Shown here piece by piece: positions 22,460 to 33,320 of a stretch of 64,000 nucleotides of DNA. Within the stretch, counting starts at the first letter, position 1, and each line of letters begins with the position of its first letter. A program made the position numbers and the translations under genes. Under the pieces are notes generated by a model. That model ran no database searches. It saw only the letters and a program-made list of their open reading frames with translations, and was not told where the DNA came from. Source of the stretch: Athripsodes cinereus (lineage: Eukaryota; Arthropoda; Insecta; Trichoptera; Leptoceridae); contig OX388318.1 in assembly GCA_947579605.1 (NCBI GenBank), forward strand, positions 24,228,098 to 24,292,097, written 5' to 3'.

Positions 22460-22464
22460 ACATT

Positions 22465-22804
22465 GAAAAATGCTCCCCCATAAACAACCAAATGCTTGTG
22501 CGGAGGGTCGGATATCAACTATAATAATTATTAACACACATATAAGAATTAGCTAGAAATATTAATACACATATAAGAATTAGTTAGAAACAGCAAACTT
22601 TCAGTTCAAAATAACATGATATTATCAATCAAACAGCGCATCGCAGTAGAAGAGACCTTGATGAGGTGCTACGAAAGGTTGAGACACGTGGTCGCTGGAA
22701 AAAAATATTTAGGTACACCTATTCCAATGATGGTCACTATCCTTAGCAATGATGAAAAGAATGATCAAAGAATATAATATCTTTGACATACATATATTGC
22801 GTTC
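22465..22804. other. Intergenic, nothing recognised
   Basis: AT-rich. A short local direct repeat (ACACATATAAGAATTAG twice, near 22535 and 22567). Confidence 0.5.
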
Positions 22805-23062
22805 CATAATTTTTAGATCCCGTGGAGCACCTGGTAAAGAATTGGTCCCCCACTCTTCAGCGTAAGTTTTCGAGTGTCCTGTAAAAGGCAGGTGTTCGAA
22901 AAAATTAAGACATTTTACATCTTAAATTCAGCGATGAGGTTTGCCACCCATCCTGAATGTCTTGATTTTATATTGGCACGAAGAGGACAGTTTGCATGTT
23001 TCTTACATGCAGCCGATCTGCTGGCTACCCCACTTGTGGGATATGTCGTGATGGTTTAGTAG
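22805..23062 (+). repeat. Repeat family A, near full-length reference copy
   Basis: Starts GTGGAGCACCTGGTAAAGAA, continues with GAGTGTCCTGTAAAAGGCAG, GCGATGAGGTTTGCCACCC, TATTGGCACGAAGAGGACAG and CCACTTGTGGGATATGTCGT, and ends in (TAG)n to about 23078. At least a dozen copies occur in the window in both orientations, all ending in (TAG)n or its complement. A constant simple-repeat 3' end suggests retroposition. A weak B-box-like GGTGTTCGAAA is the only hint of a pol III promoter. No coding capacity. Confidence 0.9.
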
Positions 23063-23504
23063 TAGTAGTAGTAGTAGCATAATTTTTAGTGTTCCATTAT
23101 CTTTGATTTACAAATTATGGTCATGATCCTTAGCACGATAGAGGAATCGATTGAATAGATGAAAAAGAAAGATCAAAGAATAAACTATAAGATATCTTTT
23201 ATGTCCCATTATTTTTAGTATCGCATTATTTTTGATATCTATTACGAACAAAAAAAACATTGTCAAATTGTCGATTTTGATAAGATGAGATAAAAATATT
23301 TTTGGTCAACATTTATTTTGCTGACTCGTTTTTTGAAAATATTTTCTGTCAACATCAATATAAACTATTTTGACTGAAAAATATAGTACCTTTTAAGAAA
23401 TAATATTATATTTTTGATCATTAACCCTTTAATGTCTAAGCGAACTTCTCAAATATATTATGATCTACCTACTTAAATTTTTGAGATATTTATTATTTAC
23501 ATAT

Positions 23505-23832
23505 TAGCTGACCCGGCAAACGTTGTTTTGCCATATACATTATTTCTAGATTACTAATATAGCTATTAAAAAATAGGGATTGATGGTAAAATTTAGGGCT
23601 GTATGTATTTTTTAATGCCTCACTATAAAAAAATAAAAATTAAAAACTTTGTCCAAAACATAAAAAATATTCGCGGTGGACCACCCTTAACTTTTAGAGG
23701 TATGAAAAATAGATGTTGGCCGATTCTCAGACCTACCCGATAAGCACAAAAAAATTCATCAAAATCAGTCCAGCCGTTTCGGAGGAGTTTGATAACAAAC
23801 ACCGTGACACGAGAATTTTATATATTAGATTA
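23505..23832 (+). repeat. Dispersed insect repeat (GACCCGGCAAACGTTG family)
   Basis: Begins AGCTGACCCGGCAAACGTTG, includes GTGGACCACCCTTAACTT and CCAGCCGTTTCGGAGGAGTT, and ends CACGAGAATTTTATATATTA. I recognise this as a repeat that is very common in moth and other insect genomes, probably a LINE 3' end, though I cannot name its class securely. Confidence 0.65.
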
Positions 23833-23919
23833 TTGCATTTTATTTACTACTGTTTATTTTGTAAAACTCCATATTAATTGTAAATTGAACAAAAAAATTG
23901 TAGAGTTTTACGATGAACT

Positions 23920-24160
23920 TTTATTTAAGTGAGAAAGGTGTCCTAACGCTTACGAATTGTCTCTAGGCTGGCTTAAGTGATCACTTTCGGTGTTCATGGA
24001 AAACGTTCACCAATTTCACCATTCTCACTGTCACGATGTAAGGCCCACCGATTGAGAGACGGTTTATGCAAACCATAGAAGCAACCATCTTTTTGGGATC
24101 TCATATTTCAGATCTCAAATGGATCGCGATCTCCCAACCTGATTGGTTATGTCATCTGCA
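23920..24160 (-). repeat. Repeat family F copy
   Basis: Reverse complement of the 29570-29720 sequence: GTGAGAAAGGTGTCCTAACG, CTTACGAATTGTCTCTAGGC and CGTTCACCAATTTCACCATT. Family F recurs at 29570, 29990, 32285, 41455, 50640 and 52855. Class unknown. Confidence 0.7.
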
Positions 24161-24429
24161 CCGAAATCCGGTCAAAAAATTAAAAATTAATAAATATTCT
24201 AAACATTTGAAAAGTTAATTTTTAATGTATCATAATCGTTTTAATCTGGGTATATTTACTGTCCTGAAGTATCAAAATATTTGCTCGAAAAATATATGAT
24301 GGATTCCATACCAAATTTCAGACATGTATCACAAACAGCTATATCTTGGTAGATACATTTAATAAATGGTATAATTTGACGATTCCAAAACGCGCTCAAT
24401 TGATGAAAGTTAGTATAGATGGCATAATT

Positions 24430-24890
24430 TTTTAATTATTTGTCTCATTAAAACGTCTCAAAGAACCTTACTAAAGCCTTTGTATGGAGCATTCTGCTTT
24501 ATGGTTGTGAGACGTGGACCATCAGCAAGAGTGAAAGCGGACGGTTGGCGGCCTTTGAGATGTGGTGCTACAGACGCATGCTGAAGATCCATTGGTCGGA
24601 ACACGTCGAAAACGAAGAAGTATTAACCAGGGTATGCGAAGAGAATCGGCCAACGACGAGCTAATCGGCCAACAACACCCAGGACTACTCATCGCCATCG
24701 CGGAGGGTAAGACCGAGGGGACAAATGGCAGAGGCCGACCAAGAGACGCGTATATGGACCAACTGAAGAGGGACATGAACTGTGGCTCATACGTAGAGCT
24801 GAAAAGACTGGCTGAGAATAGAGACGAATGGAGAAGAAAAACCAAACTCGTTGCAGACCAATCCAATGGATTGTAACTCATTATATGTAG
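24430..24890 (+). pseudogene. LINE reverse transcriptase C-terminal remnant, subfamily 2
   Basis: Plus-strand translation around 24480-24600 gives a LLYGCETWTISKSESGRL-type segment, then MWCYRRMLKIHW, a frame change, and in 24562-24876 NGRGRPRDAYMDQLKRDM ... LKRLAENRDEWRRKTK ending ...DQSNGL. This is the C-terminal domain following the RT palm in RTE-like endonuclease-RT elements. The same ending recurs at 50304-50504. It is 5' truncated and frameshifted, so not functional. Confidence 0.75.
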
Positions 24891-25421
24891 AAAAACGGTT
24901 TCAAATCCTGTACAAATAAACATACATACATGTACACAAACAAAATGTTTATAAATTTGCTATTTTTTTCTGTATTTGAAGCCTCGTAGAATGAGGCATC
25001 GAGTATATCCGTTTCGGAAGGCAATGAAATATATTTCATGTTTTGCCCAACTATTTCCTATACCACTTTATCCGGTTTATCTTAAATTTTATTACCAACT
25101 GTCTCTTAAACAAGCATTATTTATTTACCCTTTATTTTATTTTGTGATTTGAAACGGGAAATATCAACTGGCTTCCTCGTTGTTTTGACAATAAAACTAT
25201 AGTATTTTTCTTGCATGAATTTCATAACAGGTTATTTATCTGGTGTAGAACGGTGTTGTGTAATACATCTCATATATAATTTCATACATCCATTTACATT
25301 TAAGTCACTGGTTATCCCACTTGTGGGACAATTTGTGAATGAACTATCTGTTTCTTGTATTTTGCTGTGAAATAGTTGTGATGTCTTGAAGTTTATTCTA
25401 CACCTATAATATAATAATATG
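24891..25421. other. Intergenic, nothing recognised
   Basis: Starts with a CATA microsatellite-like tail (24915-24935) that may belong to the preceding LINE fragment. The rest is featureless AT-rich DNA. Confidence 0.5.
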
Positions 25422-25470
25422 TAACTGTAGACAATTCACAAAGACCGAGCTAGTCCTAAACTAATACTTA

Positions 25471-25982
25471 TACATATTATCAATAATCGTCTTTATTACA
25501 TTAAATATAGGCACATTCTTATTCTATATTTTCAAGTGTAACTTTGTGGAAACGCATTATAAAAGATAATATTTAAATTAAATCAAACACTGTTTCATTC
25601 CATTATGAGTGGAACTTTCATAGTGGAATGTAACAGTGTTTGATTAAATTTAAATACATTCTTATTATTAACAATTTACAGTATATTTTACACATGGACA
25701 ATCACTGGCACATCTCACTGGGCTTTTGCCTGTGTTGAGATTGTCAGCGACAGCATACATTTGTTCGAACATTATATATCATTTTGTTGCGCATCCCTGT
25801 TCCAGGTCAGACGTTCCAGTGCACAACAGTACTTCCGAGTCACTCACACCCAGTTGGACCAGATAGTCATGAATCTTTGTTTTGCTCATTCTGCTCTGCG
25901 TTCCTCCAATCCTCCGCCTTATTGTATTATATAGTCTTGGGCCTAGAAAAGTACTAAACCTTTGCGCAAACCTGGTAGACGT
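25471..25982 (-). mobile_element. LINE 3' fragment inserted in the SINE
   Basis: The minus strand from 25982 reads RLYNTIRRRIGGTQSR followed by KIHDYLVQLGV with stops further on, like the WN.LP/IRR region near the C-terminus of Jockey/CR1-type polymerases. Towards its 3' side it holds a strong hairpin (25571-25604 with 25622-25655). Confidence 0.5.
25571..25655. repeat. Hairpin with about 30-bp arms
   Basis: ATTTAAATTAAATCAAACAC on the left pairs with GTGTTTGATTAAATTTAAAT on the right. The arms continue through TGTT.CATTCCA / TGGAATG..AACA. Loop about 17 bases. Confidence 0.8.
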
Positions 25983-26027
25983 GTTCTTGTATTGTGGGTG
26001 CTAACCCGACGATACACATACCTACAT

Positions 26028-26416
26028 ATCGATGGTATAAAGCTCAGAAGACACATGTCCACATTTGACAGTTTAGAGAAAACAAGGTTTGAATGTTTGA
26101 GATTCAAAATTAATTAACATATTTTAAATTAATTCAGAAGATATCCTTGTTGGACATGTGCTTTTTAAGAATCAATTATGTCGATATTAATACATTCTCA
26201 AATATCTTATGTGACATGTTACATCTGTGCACAAAAAAATGATAATTTAAGAATGTTTGGCATCTGGTTTTTGTTAAATATTTCAATAATGATATAAGTA
26301 TTATTGGTAAATATGTAATCAGGACATAGACGACGTTACAACCGATCTTGTACATATATTAACTCATTTTACCTAAATAGTGGACATGTGTCTTTTGTGC
26401 TTTAAACCTAAATACA
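26028..26416. mobile_element. MITE with imperfect inverted ends, inserted in a SINE
   Basis: Left end GGTATAAAGCTCAGAAGACA then CATGTCCAC (26034-26062) matches the reverse complement of GTGGACATGTGTCTTTTGTG then CTTTAAACC (26382-26410). The AT-rich interior has no ORF. The flanking SINE is colinear across it, which fixes the approximate ends. Confidence 0.7.
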
Positions 26417-26552
26417 TTGCCCTAAACACATATACATGTAACATCCAGACCCAGAACAATTTGAAAAAGGTAATTCTTCATTTTTCCCTGACCGAATATC
26501 TAGCCCGGAACCTCGTGACTCAATGGCAATAGAGCGTTACCTCGGCGCCACA

Positions 26553-27979
26553 TCAGCAGTCTAATATATAAAGTTAATTGAACTAAATTAAGGACTAGCT
26601 CAGGAAAAACGTCACCGAAACCTGAAAAGCGCATTGAAATGTTGAACCGAATTTCCCTTGAGTTGGTACCTAATTATTCATACACCTTCATTAATGAAAT
26701 TTTATAAGTACCTAAGTACTAGCGTATTTTGTGTAAAAAATAAAAAAAAATTGAAAAAAAACCGAGTCGTACGAAATTGGTATTCTACGTAGGTACTTAC
26801 ATAATGAAAAAAGAAACGTTCTTAGTTATTCGCATTATTTAGTGACAAAAAATGTTTTTGAATATAATGGACTCGGTACACACTCGATTTATTTTTGATA
26901 GGTTGGCGACGTGTGCGAAATACAAAATAATTCATACCCATTTCAAATAAAAAGCCATGTCAACTCTATTCCAAAAATATTAAATGAAATATTTCAAAGC
27001 CTCCTTTAAGCTCAGTAGGATTTAAGATATGAAAAAATGTCAGAACAAAATATGAATTGTTGAAATACAATTGGTATTTATTTCTAAGTTTAATATTTTT
27101 TGTTTAAGATTTTATTTTAATTCAGGTTATATTATGAGGGGTTGATTTGCAAATCCTCATCGATTCATTTATGAAAATGTTTAACTATGAATTCAGATTT
27201 TTTTCACTGGTTACACTGTAGCATACTCAATACAATTAAATTCCGTTTCTGTATTCGAATGTCTGTTCTGAAATAATTATATTTTACAATTTAGATATAT
27301 AACGCCGTATTGTGATTATATCACTTCAAGGGTGCTTTACAACATCTAGGATCAACGTACATGTCCATTTTTAAAATTACATAGAATCAAATAAAAAATT
27401 GTCGTTAGAAAAATAAAATTAAAATTATCCAACCAATTAACAATAATAATAATTTTTTTATTTTTATTTTTATTTTATTTATCTTTTAGTATTTTTTTTA
27501 TTTAATAATAATGTATGTTCAGCAGACATTCAGTCTTTGAAAAGAAGCTCTTGAAATACTAAATATTAGTGTTTTACTTTTATGAATTTAACTTCTACCA
27601 AGTACTGTCGGTCGAAAATATTTACAACAAAGAAAAAATATTCTAACAACGAGCACCATAAACTTCTTCTTCTTTTCGTGTCGGTCAGCAACAGAGACAC
27701 CAAATTTACATCTACACTCCCATTCCCTCCCAGAAAGCAACGACCTCTCTTGCAGCTCCCCCTAGGTGAGTTCGTCCCACGAATTCCTCCCAGTGACCAT
27801 AAACTGAGAATGATTGAGAGAAATAATTGGAACTGTGTTTATATAAGTTGCCAGAAGACGCTCGATTGTGGGTTGCAATAGTAGGCCATGACTCGCTAAA
27901 TAGATACTCGAAATGTTCTTCTTAATCTTACCAATCTAACTTACGCCTTAATTCCAAATCAAATAACTTACATATCGCG
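26553..27979. other. Intergenic, no supportable gene
   Basis: AT-rich. An ORF at 27582-27881 (99 codons) is low-complexity, has no domain and no homologous copy elsewhere in the window; I do not call it a gene. Confidence 0.5.
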
Positions 27980-28700
27980 GGCTCAATACTAGAACTGGCC
28001 ATCTCGAATTTGGTGGTTTAGAGTTACGAGTATGTTCCCTACGTTTGCCTTAAACGTTTGAGTTATTCTAGTAATATTTGAATTAAGAAGCTTCCTTGTA
28101 TCAAAGTGTTTCGATAATATTGAATTATTTATCAAAATCAACAAATCAGTTTACATAAGAAAAAGTGTTATGTTATGCAGTGGCGAGATTATCACTTTAT
28201 AGTGATTTCTTCCATCTAACCACGTCATATTAACACTAAACACAAAAAAAACGATAAAAACAAAAACACAAATAATAAAAACCTCTACATAAATCAAAAT
28301 GAAAGAAAAAATCTACAATCCACACACTTAACAGTTCAAAGGGACCGGGAACTATAGGAACTATAGGAAGGGGTTAAGGGACGGATGCTAAGTTAGAAGA
28401 CAATAAATATTTCTTGACGGCGTATTTAAATCCATTAAAAGATTGAGATATTCTATGAGAAGAAAGGAGATTATTCCAGCAACGAGCACCACATACAGAG
28501 AATGATTGAGAGTAAAAATTGGTTAATAAAAATTGGTGTTATGTTATGAATATATGTGGACAGGGATCTCTGGAGGACTAGGACAAGGGGAAGAAGATGT
28601 ATGTATGTATGTATGAATATATTATGTAACATATTACTTACCATCCTTCTGATTGTAATGTCATGATTTATCCACTATCTCAAAACTATTGATTTTGAGA
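27980..28700. repeat. Repeat family G (single-unit copy), split by a LINE
   Basis: CTCAATACTAGAACTGG..., GTTACGAGTATGTTCCCTAC, GAATTAAGAAGCTTCC and ATCAAAGTGTTTCGA align with 44326-44640. After the LINE insertion the match resumes at about 28630 (CATCCTTCTGATTG ... CTCAAAACTATTGATTTT), aligning with 44650-44715. In this copy the 54-bp segment occurs once. Confidence 0.8.
28178..28535 (-). mobile_element. 5'-truncated LINE with 13-bp TSD
   Basis: GTGTTATGTTATG at 28165-28177 and 28536-28548 flanks a 358-bp insert. Read on the minus strand it has the C-terminal sequence around the CACTCGTTGCTGGAA region (like ARCWNNLPS at 45345-45527) and ends in a 3' stem of the type GAAGAAATCACTATAAAGTG then ATAATCTCGCC. 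Typical target-primed insertion. Confidence 0.85.
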
Positions 28701-29311
28701 TATGTCTAGTTATAGTATTGAGCCGACGATATGTAATAAAATTATTTTACGATTCACCCCAGTTCAACTAATAATCATTTTCGTGTAGTTTCTAACTTCA
28801 ACTGTGAGCACCGAATAGTTTTCTTTAGAAATTCACCCCGAAACTCTATTGTATTTGACTATCTAAGTACATATTTAACCCTCGCGTTTAATAATATTAT
28901 CCATAATGATATGTAGCCCCCACTATCAAAGAACAAATTATCATCTTTAAGGGTAGTCTTACTGCAGATAGTAAAAAATAGTTTTCGTCCTAATTTCAGA
29001 TTTTTTATTTTTTTTTATTTTATTGATTATTTATCCAAGCAATACATACAGTTATTCAGTATGTACATATTACAAATAAATATATTAAATCTATAATTGA
29101 CCAGTGAAGTTTGCGGATATTACTAATAAATCAGCATGTTCACAAGTCACAAAAAGAAAGAAAAATACAACATGAAATGAGTCAATTATATTCAGTTAAC
29201 ATTACATTATAGAAAAATAAAAATGAACATATAGTGGGCCATTGGCAAAAACAAACATATAAATAGGTATTTATTATTCACCGTAATGAATAAATTTTGT
29301 GTGGCGCTGGC
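28701..29311. other. Intergenic, nothing recognised
   Basis: AT-rich DNA with a T-rich run at 29000-29025. No gene or repeat assigned. Confidence 0.5.
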
Positions 29312-29500
29312 GTGGAGCACCTGGTAAAGAAAATGTCACCCTCTCTATTTTGCAAGTTATAGTGTCCTGTAAAAGGCAGGTGTTCGAAAATAAGATAAAT
29401 TTTAAATTTAGCGATTAGATTAGCGAATTATCTTGAATGACAGTTTGCATGTTTATTTCATACGGCTGATCTGCTGATTACTTCACTTGTATTTGATATA
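29312..29500 (+). repeat. Repeat family A, decayed copy
   Basis: GTGGAGCACCTGGTAAAGAA and GTGTCCTGTAAAAGGCAGGT are well kept. The 3' half is degraded. Confidence 0.8.
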
Positions 29501-29569
29501 AGTAGATATTTATAGTTAGTTTCTATTATTTGTATTGAATGTCTCTCAATCAGTGGACCTTATAATATC

Positions 29570-30190
29570 GTGAGTGCGAGAATCGCGGAATTGGTGAACG
29601 TTGTACATAGACTCCGAAAGATATCACTTCAGCCAGCTTAGAGACAATTCGTAAGCAATGGGACACCATTCTCACTTCTTTTGAATGTTCACGGCACAAG
29701 CTTTTAGCTTAGTGTGAAAGGTGTATAAGGTTGTATTTGGGTTTATAACAAAAACCCAGTTAAATCTTAAAAAAAAACTCAACTCAACTCAACTCAATTT
29801 TGCAAAATATTTCATAGTGAAAACACAGTTTTCCAATCAAGATGTCTGATTAGTTTCATTATGATAGATGTCGAATTAGTTTAGAACCTAACGTTACGGC
29901 GCCATTTAGATGGGAAATCTTGATCCAGATATGAAATTGGAGATACCAGATAAAAATGTTTGCAAAAATTATGCCTTGATTTATGCACTTTATATCTTGG
30001 CGGTGAGAATGGTGGAATTGACGAATGTTGTCCATGAACACTGAAAGTTAGTGAGCCAGCCCTCGTACTAGAGCCAATTCACAAGCATGTTGACTTTAAT
30101 TATAATGCACAATACAGCACTTACATTTATAAAATGAAACTTCCTTCGACTGGATTTTGTACATTGTTACATTGTGTAGGTACCTACCTC
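29570..30190 (+). repeat. Repeat family F, two adjacent copies
   Basis: 29570-29720: GTGAACGTTGTACATAGACTC, GACAATTCGTAAGCAATGGG, TTCTCACTTCTTTTGAATG. 29990-30190: GGTGGAATTGACGAATGTTG, GAGCCAATTCACAAGC, CATTGTTACATTGTGTAGGT. The same blocks in the same order occur at 52855-52985. A CAACT microsatellite sits between at 29778-29795. Confidence 0.65.
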
Positions 30191-30209
30191 CAATTTAGAT
30201 GAAATACCC

Positions 30210-30300
30210 CTCACAAAAAGGATGGGTTGCGGGTTCAAATCTCGTCCAGGGTATTACCAAGTCAAGTGATATAGCCTTTTCTAAGCTGTGTATATATTTC
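30210..30300 (+). repeat. Possible second SINE family (tRNA-like B box)
   Basis: GGGTTCAAATCTCGTCCAGG fits a pol III B box. No clear A box. Only one copy seen here. Confidence 0.4.
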
Positions 30301-30379
30301 ATGTTTTAATGTTTGTATAGATAAACTACTTCTTTTATTTGCTTATTATATAGATACTTTTAATTTTAACTAGGTCTTA

Positions 30380-30465
30380 AATAATGTCACAATAGATCTG
30401 TTATGGTCGCAGTGACACAAGGGATGTAAGGTCCCTTGACCTTCAAAAGGAAAGAAGGAAAGAAG
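30380..30465 (+). repeat. Repeat family H
   Basis: CACAATAGATCTGTTATGGT, CGCAGTGACACAAGGGAT and GGTCCCTTGACCTT recur at 56790-56865. Short dispersed repeat of unknown class, ending in an A-rich stretch in both. Confidence 0.65.
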
Positions 30466-30714
30466 GTCTTAAATACAGATTGTATCTGTTGATCTGTTTT
30501 CAGTAGAATAAATTATTTAATGTGAAATTAGAGTAAGTTTTGAAGGTGTTTAAAAATTGTTATAGAATGATTTAACATTGTAAAAGGCGAAAATGGTTTA
30601 TTACAAGAATAAATAAATAAATGAGTTATATTTCCAAAATATGTAAATTTATGTGACATAAATATGGGTAAAATGGTTAATTATAAGATAAAATGTGTAA
30701 ATTAGGGACTTCAG

Positions 30715-30832
30715 AGTGATAATCTCGCCACTGCATATCGTCTTAGTATTGTAAATTTTTATTTGATTTGTTAACACTGTTATAATTATAATGATGATGT
30801 GCAAAGAGAATAAAATAAATAAATAAAATATA
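30715..30832 (+). mobile_element. LINE 3' tail
   Basis: AGTGATAATCTCGCCACTGC matches the 3' end of the LINE at 28178 (reverse). It ends in AAATAAATAAATAAAATA, a LINE-type tail. Confidence 0.65.
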
Positions 30833-31714
30833 GGAATACTTATATCATTAGTACAGCCTTAACACGAACTTATTTCCAAATAAAGATAATATATTACGCT
30901 AGATACAAGTACAACATAACCGTATCTTAGCACAGACTCGAACCAACTTCTAAATATATGGTAGTAGTAGTGGTGGTAGATATTTAAGTTCCCTCCCATT
31001 GACAAGTTATCGCGCCATCTTGTCGATCGTTAATGCTGTCGTTTGCACGTAATGGCGCAACTTTAAAAAGTTAACGATAAATTGGATGGCAACCACCATC
31101 AAATAATGTGCTGATAAATGAAACCATCTTTAATAAAAATAATTAAAATATGATAAGAAAATGGATTGTAATAATAGTAACCTGGTTTGGAGTTACAAAG
31201 TCACTGTCAAGTTACTCTTAGTTATGACTTTATAATTCGAAAGTTAGTCTAAACTAACTAATGTTAGTTTGACAAAGACTTTATAAGTCTTTATAAGTTA
31301 CCTACTATTATTAATAGGTAAATGCAGTAAAATATTAAAACATTACATAAATTTAAATTATTTATTTATTATTGTTTTTTTTTATACTCATCGTGGATGC
31401 ATGTAAGTAAATAAAATAAAAATAATAAAAATCTGAATTGAAATGATAGAAGTAAATAGCGAAATAATATTATACGTACGTCATAACTTGATGTGGATAA
31501 AAATGAATCGTTTGAAAATTAAAAGTAATGAGATATCGAGTGAGTACTGAAAAAAGGGTTATATACCTTTTATATTAAATTCTACTTTGTACTCAGGCCG
31601 TTTGTCGAAGATCCTTTCAAATTCTCTTTGATATAAAATAACAATATTCTGTATGTAATAATATGGCTACCAAACATATACTGTACTTATATTATATAAC
31701 ATAATATATGATTA
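30833..31714. other. Intergenic, nothing recognised
   Basis: AT-rich. Short GTAGTAG run near 30960. Around 31010-31080 AAGTT.TCGCGCCAT and ATGGCGCAACTT form a loose inverted pair. Confidence 0.45.
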
Positions 31715-31880
31715 CTACTACTATACCATCACGGCATATCCTTCAAGTGGGCCAGCTAGCAAACTAGCCGTATGTAACAATACATGCAATCCGTCCTCTA
31801 CGTCCAACAAAAGTCAAATAGATAATACATGTTGGATGGGTGACAAACCTCATCGCGGAATTTAAGATGTAAAATATCCT
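31706..31880 (-). repeat. Repeat family A (minus)
   Basis: Begins with TACTACTAC (the tail), then CCATCACGGCATATCC, CATGTTGGATGGGTGACAAA and CTCATCGCGGAATTTAAGAT. Confidence 0.8.
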
Positions 31881-31904
31881 TATTGTTTTCTTTATACCTA
31901 TACC

Positions 31905-32250
31905 TATGTGACATAATTCACGTGAATTGAGCTATTCCCGAACTAAGATATGAATCTTGTTATAATAATAATAGGATAACTAGACAATTTGCAGAGCGCC
32001 GTTTTGTGGAATAAATTCCCTTCAATGGCGTATGGTAGGTACTAACGCGACATTATAGGTACAAGTGTATGTCGCAGTAGGTACTCATTTTGAAGAATCC
32101 GTCCGTTTACAAATGGCGGGTGTATTATATAATACAATGCACTACATACATATACATGTAATACCCAGGGAATTTTTCATTTAGAAAAATGACCCTGTGA
32201 CTCAAAGGCATGAACGTTTTTTCTGCGCCACTCCGGCTGTCTTTTAGCTT
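31905..32250 (-). mobile_element. tRNA-derived SINE, decayed
   Basis: AAACTAAGATATGAATCTTGT-type tail near 31940, GGTACTAACGCGACATTATA near 32040, CATATACATGTAATACCCAG and GTGACTCAAAGGCATGAACG near the tRNA-like head. Interrupted near 31975-32025. Confidence 0.65.
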
Positions 32251-32284
32251 ACTTTTCCGGTATGGGGTGTGTGGGACATACTCC

Positions 32285-32510
32285 AAGTAGCAAAAAGGAA
32301 ATGTGTTCCGATGCTTACAAATCGGCTTAGGCTGGTTAAAAACTAATAATTAAAATACTCAAGGTCACCAAGACACCTTTGTAGTCTGAAAGGATAAATA
32401 TGAAGCATAAGAAAGATAGGTGGAATTGGTGAACGTTGGCATGATATAAAGCTTTTAAGCCAATCTGAGCCGATTCGTAAGCGTCCACCTAATACTCTCT
32501 CTCTCAATCC
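32285..32510. repeat. Repeat family F, inverted pair
   Basis: GATGCTTACAAATCGGCTTA then GGCTGG (minus copy) faces TTTTAAGCCAATCTGAGCCG then ATTCGTAAGCGTC (plus copy) about 110 bases away. The pair could fold back. Confidence 0.6.
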
Positions 32511-32917
32511 TGCAAGTGATGCATATTTTCAGGTTAAATTATACATATCACATTAAAATTTAGCGCAAAATAACTAGTTTAATACGAAAAATGCTCGCAA
32601 ATCTATATCTACCATAATTTCTATGAAACTACCGACATTAAACGAATCTGCGTCAAACAGAATCTAGATTGTATTCTTTTGTTTTCTTTATAAAATATCT
32701 ATCTAATAATGATAATAATAATAGGTTATACCGTCGTATCATAATAATATTATTGTCTGATAGTCTTTTGTTTGCTAACAATTGATTACCTAAATGTCAC
32801 ACTAGAATATAGCTTCTACTACTATTACTAAACTTCTACTAATATGACATTATAGATACTTAAACTATACATAGCTAGGCACTTACTGGTAACGGATTAA
32901 TGAGCTTCTGTTAAAAT

Positions 32918-32958
32918 CAGATTAATATGTAGTTAATTTTTAACTGCATATTAATCTG
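32918..32958. repeat. 19-bp hairpin, 3-4 base loop
   Basis: CAGATTAATATGTAGTTAA and TTAACTGCATATTAATCTG pair with one mismatch. Isolated in AT-rich sequence. Confidence 0.8.
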
Positions 32959-33049
32959 AATCTCTCGAATAATTGCATGGATAATGTACACAGATTCAGC
33001 TAGTCACAAACAAAGATTTTTTCATACTTTGTTTTTACATCGTACAGAT

Positions 33050-33075
33050 GCATGATGATGATGATGATGATGCAT
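33050..33075. repeat. (GAT)n microsatellite
   Basis: Seven consecutive ATG/GAT repeats flanked by TGCATG on both sides. Confidence 0.9.
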
Positions 33076-33144
33076 GCAGAAGGCATGAAATGCTTTATTG
33101 TTACAACAATAATCGCAAAAATAAATAATTAGTACCAATAAAAA

Positions 33145-33320
33145 GCGGTGTTCGAAAAAATTAAGACATTTTACATCTTCAATTCAGCGATGATGTTTGC
33201 CACCCATCCTGAATGTCTTGATTTTATATTGGCACGAAGAGGACAGCTTGCATGTTTCTTACATGCAGCTGATCTGCTGGCTACCCCACTTGTGGGATAT
33301 GCCGTGATGGTATAGTTAGT
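33145..33320 (+). repeat. Repeat family A
   Basis: Starts GGTGTTCGAAAAAATTAAGA and runs to CTTGTGGGATATGCCGTGAT. Nearly identical to 22890-23055. Confidence 0.88.

Larger units (their letters stand above)
19088..22464 (-). mobile_element. Non-autonomous Ty3/gypsy element with 304-bp LTRs and 5-bp TSD
   Basis: Two LTRs (19093-19396 and 22156-22459) share a constant offset of 3063. ACATT flanks the element at 19088-19092 and 22460-22464, a perfect 5-bp target duplication. On the minus strand the order is LTR, primer-binding site, 50-bp tandem repeats in the leader, one ORF, purine tract, LTR. Total length is 3367 bp. Reverse transcriptase, RNase H and the integrase core are absent, so movement would need enzymes from a full-length relative. 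Confidence 0.93.
25422..26552 (-). mobile_element. tRNA-derived SINE broken by two insertions
   Basis: SINE pieces: 25422-25470 (tail, CACAAAGACCGAGCTAGTCC), 25983-26026 (TTGTATTGTGGGTGCTAACC) and 26417-26552 (head, with ATCCAGACCCAGAACAATTTG and a decayed B box). Between them are a LINE fragment and a MITE. Confidence 0.75.

Noticed and set aside
27582..27881. 99-codon ORF as a host gene
   Set aside because: Isolated, no domain, no splice context that I can see, AT-rich codon content; likely chance.
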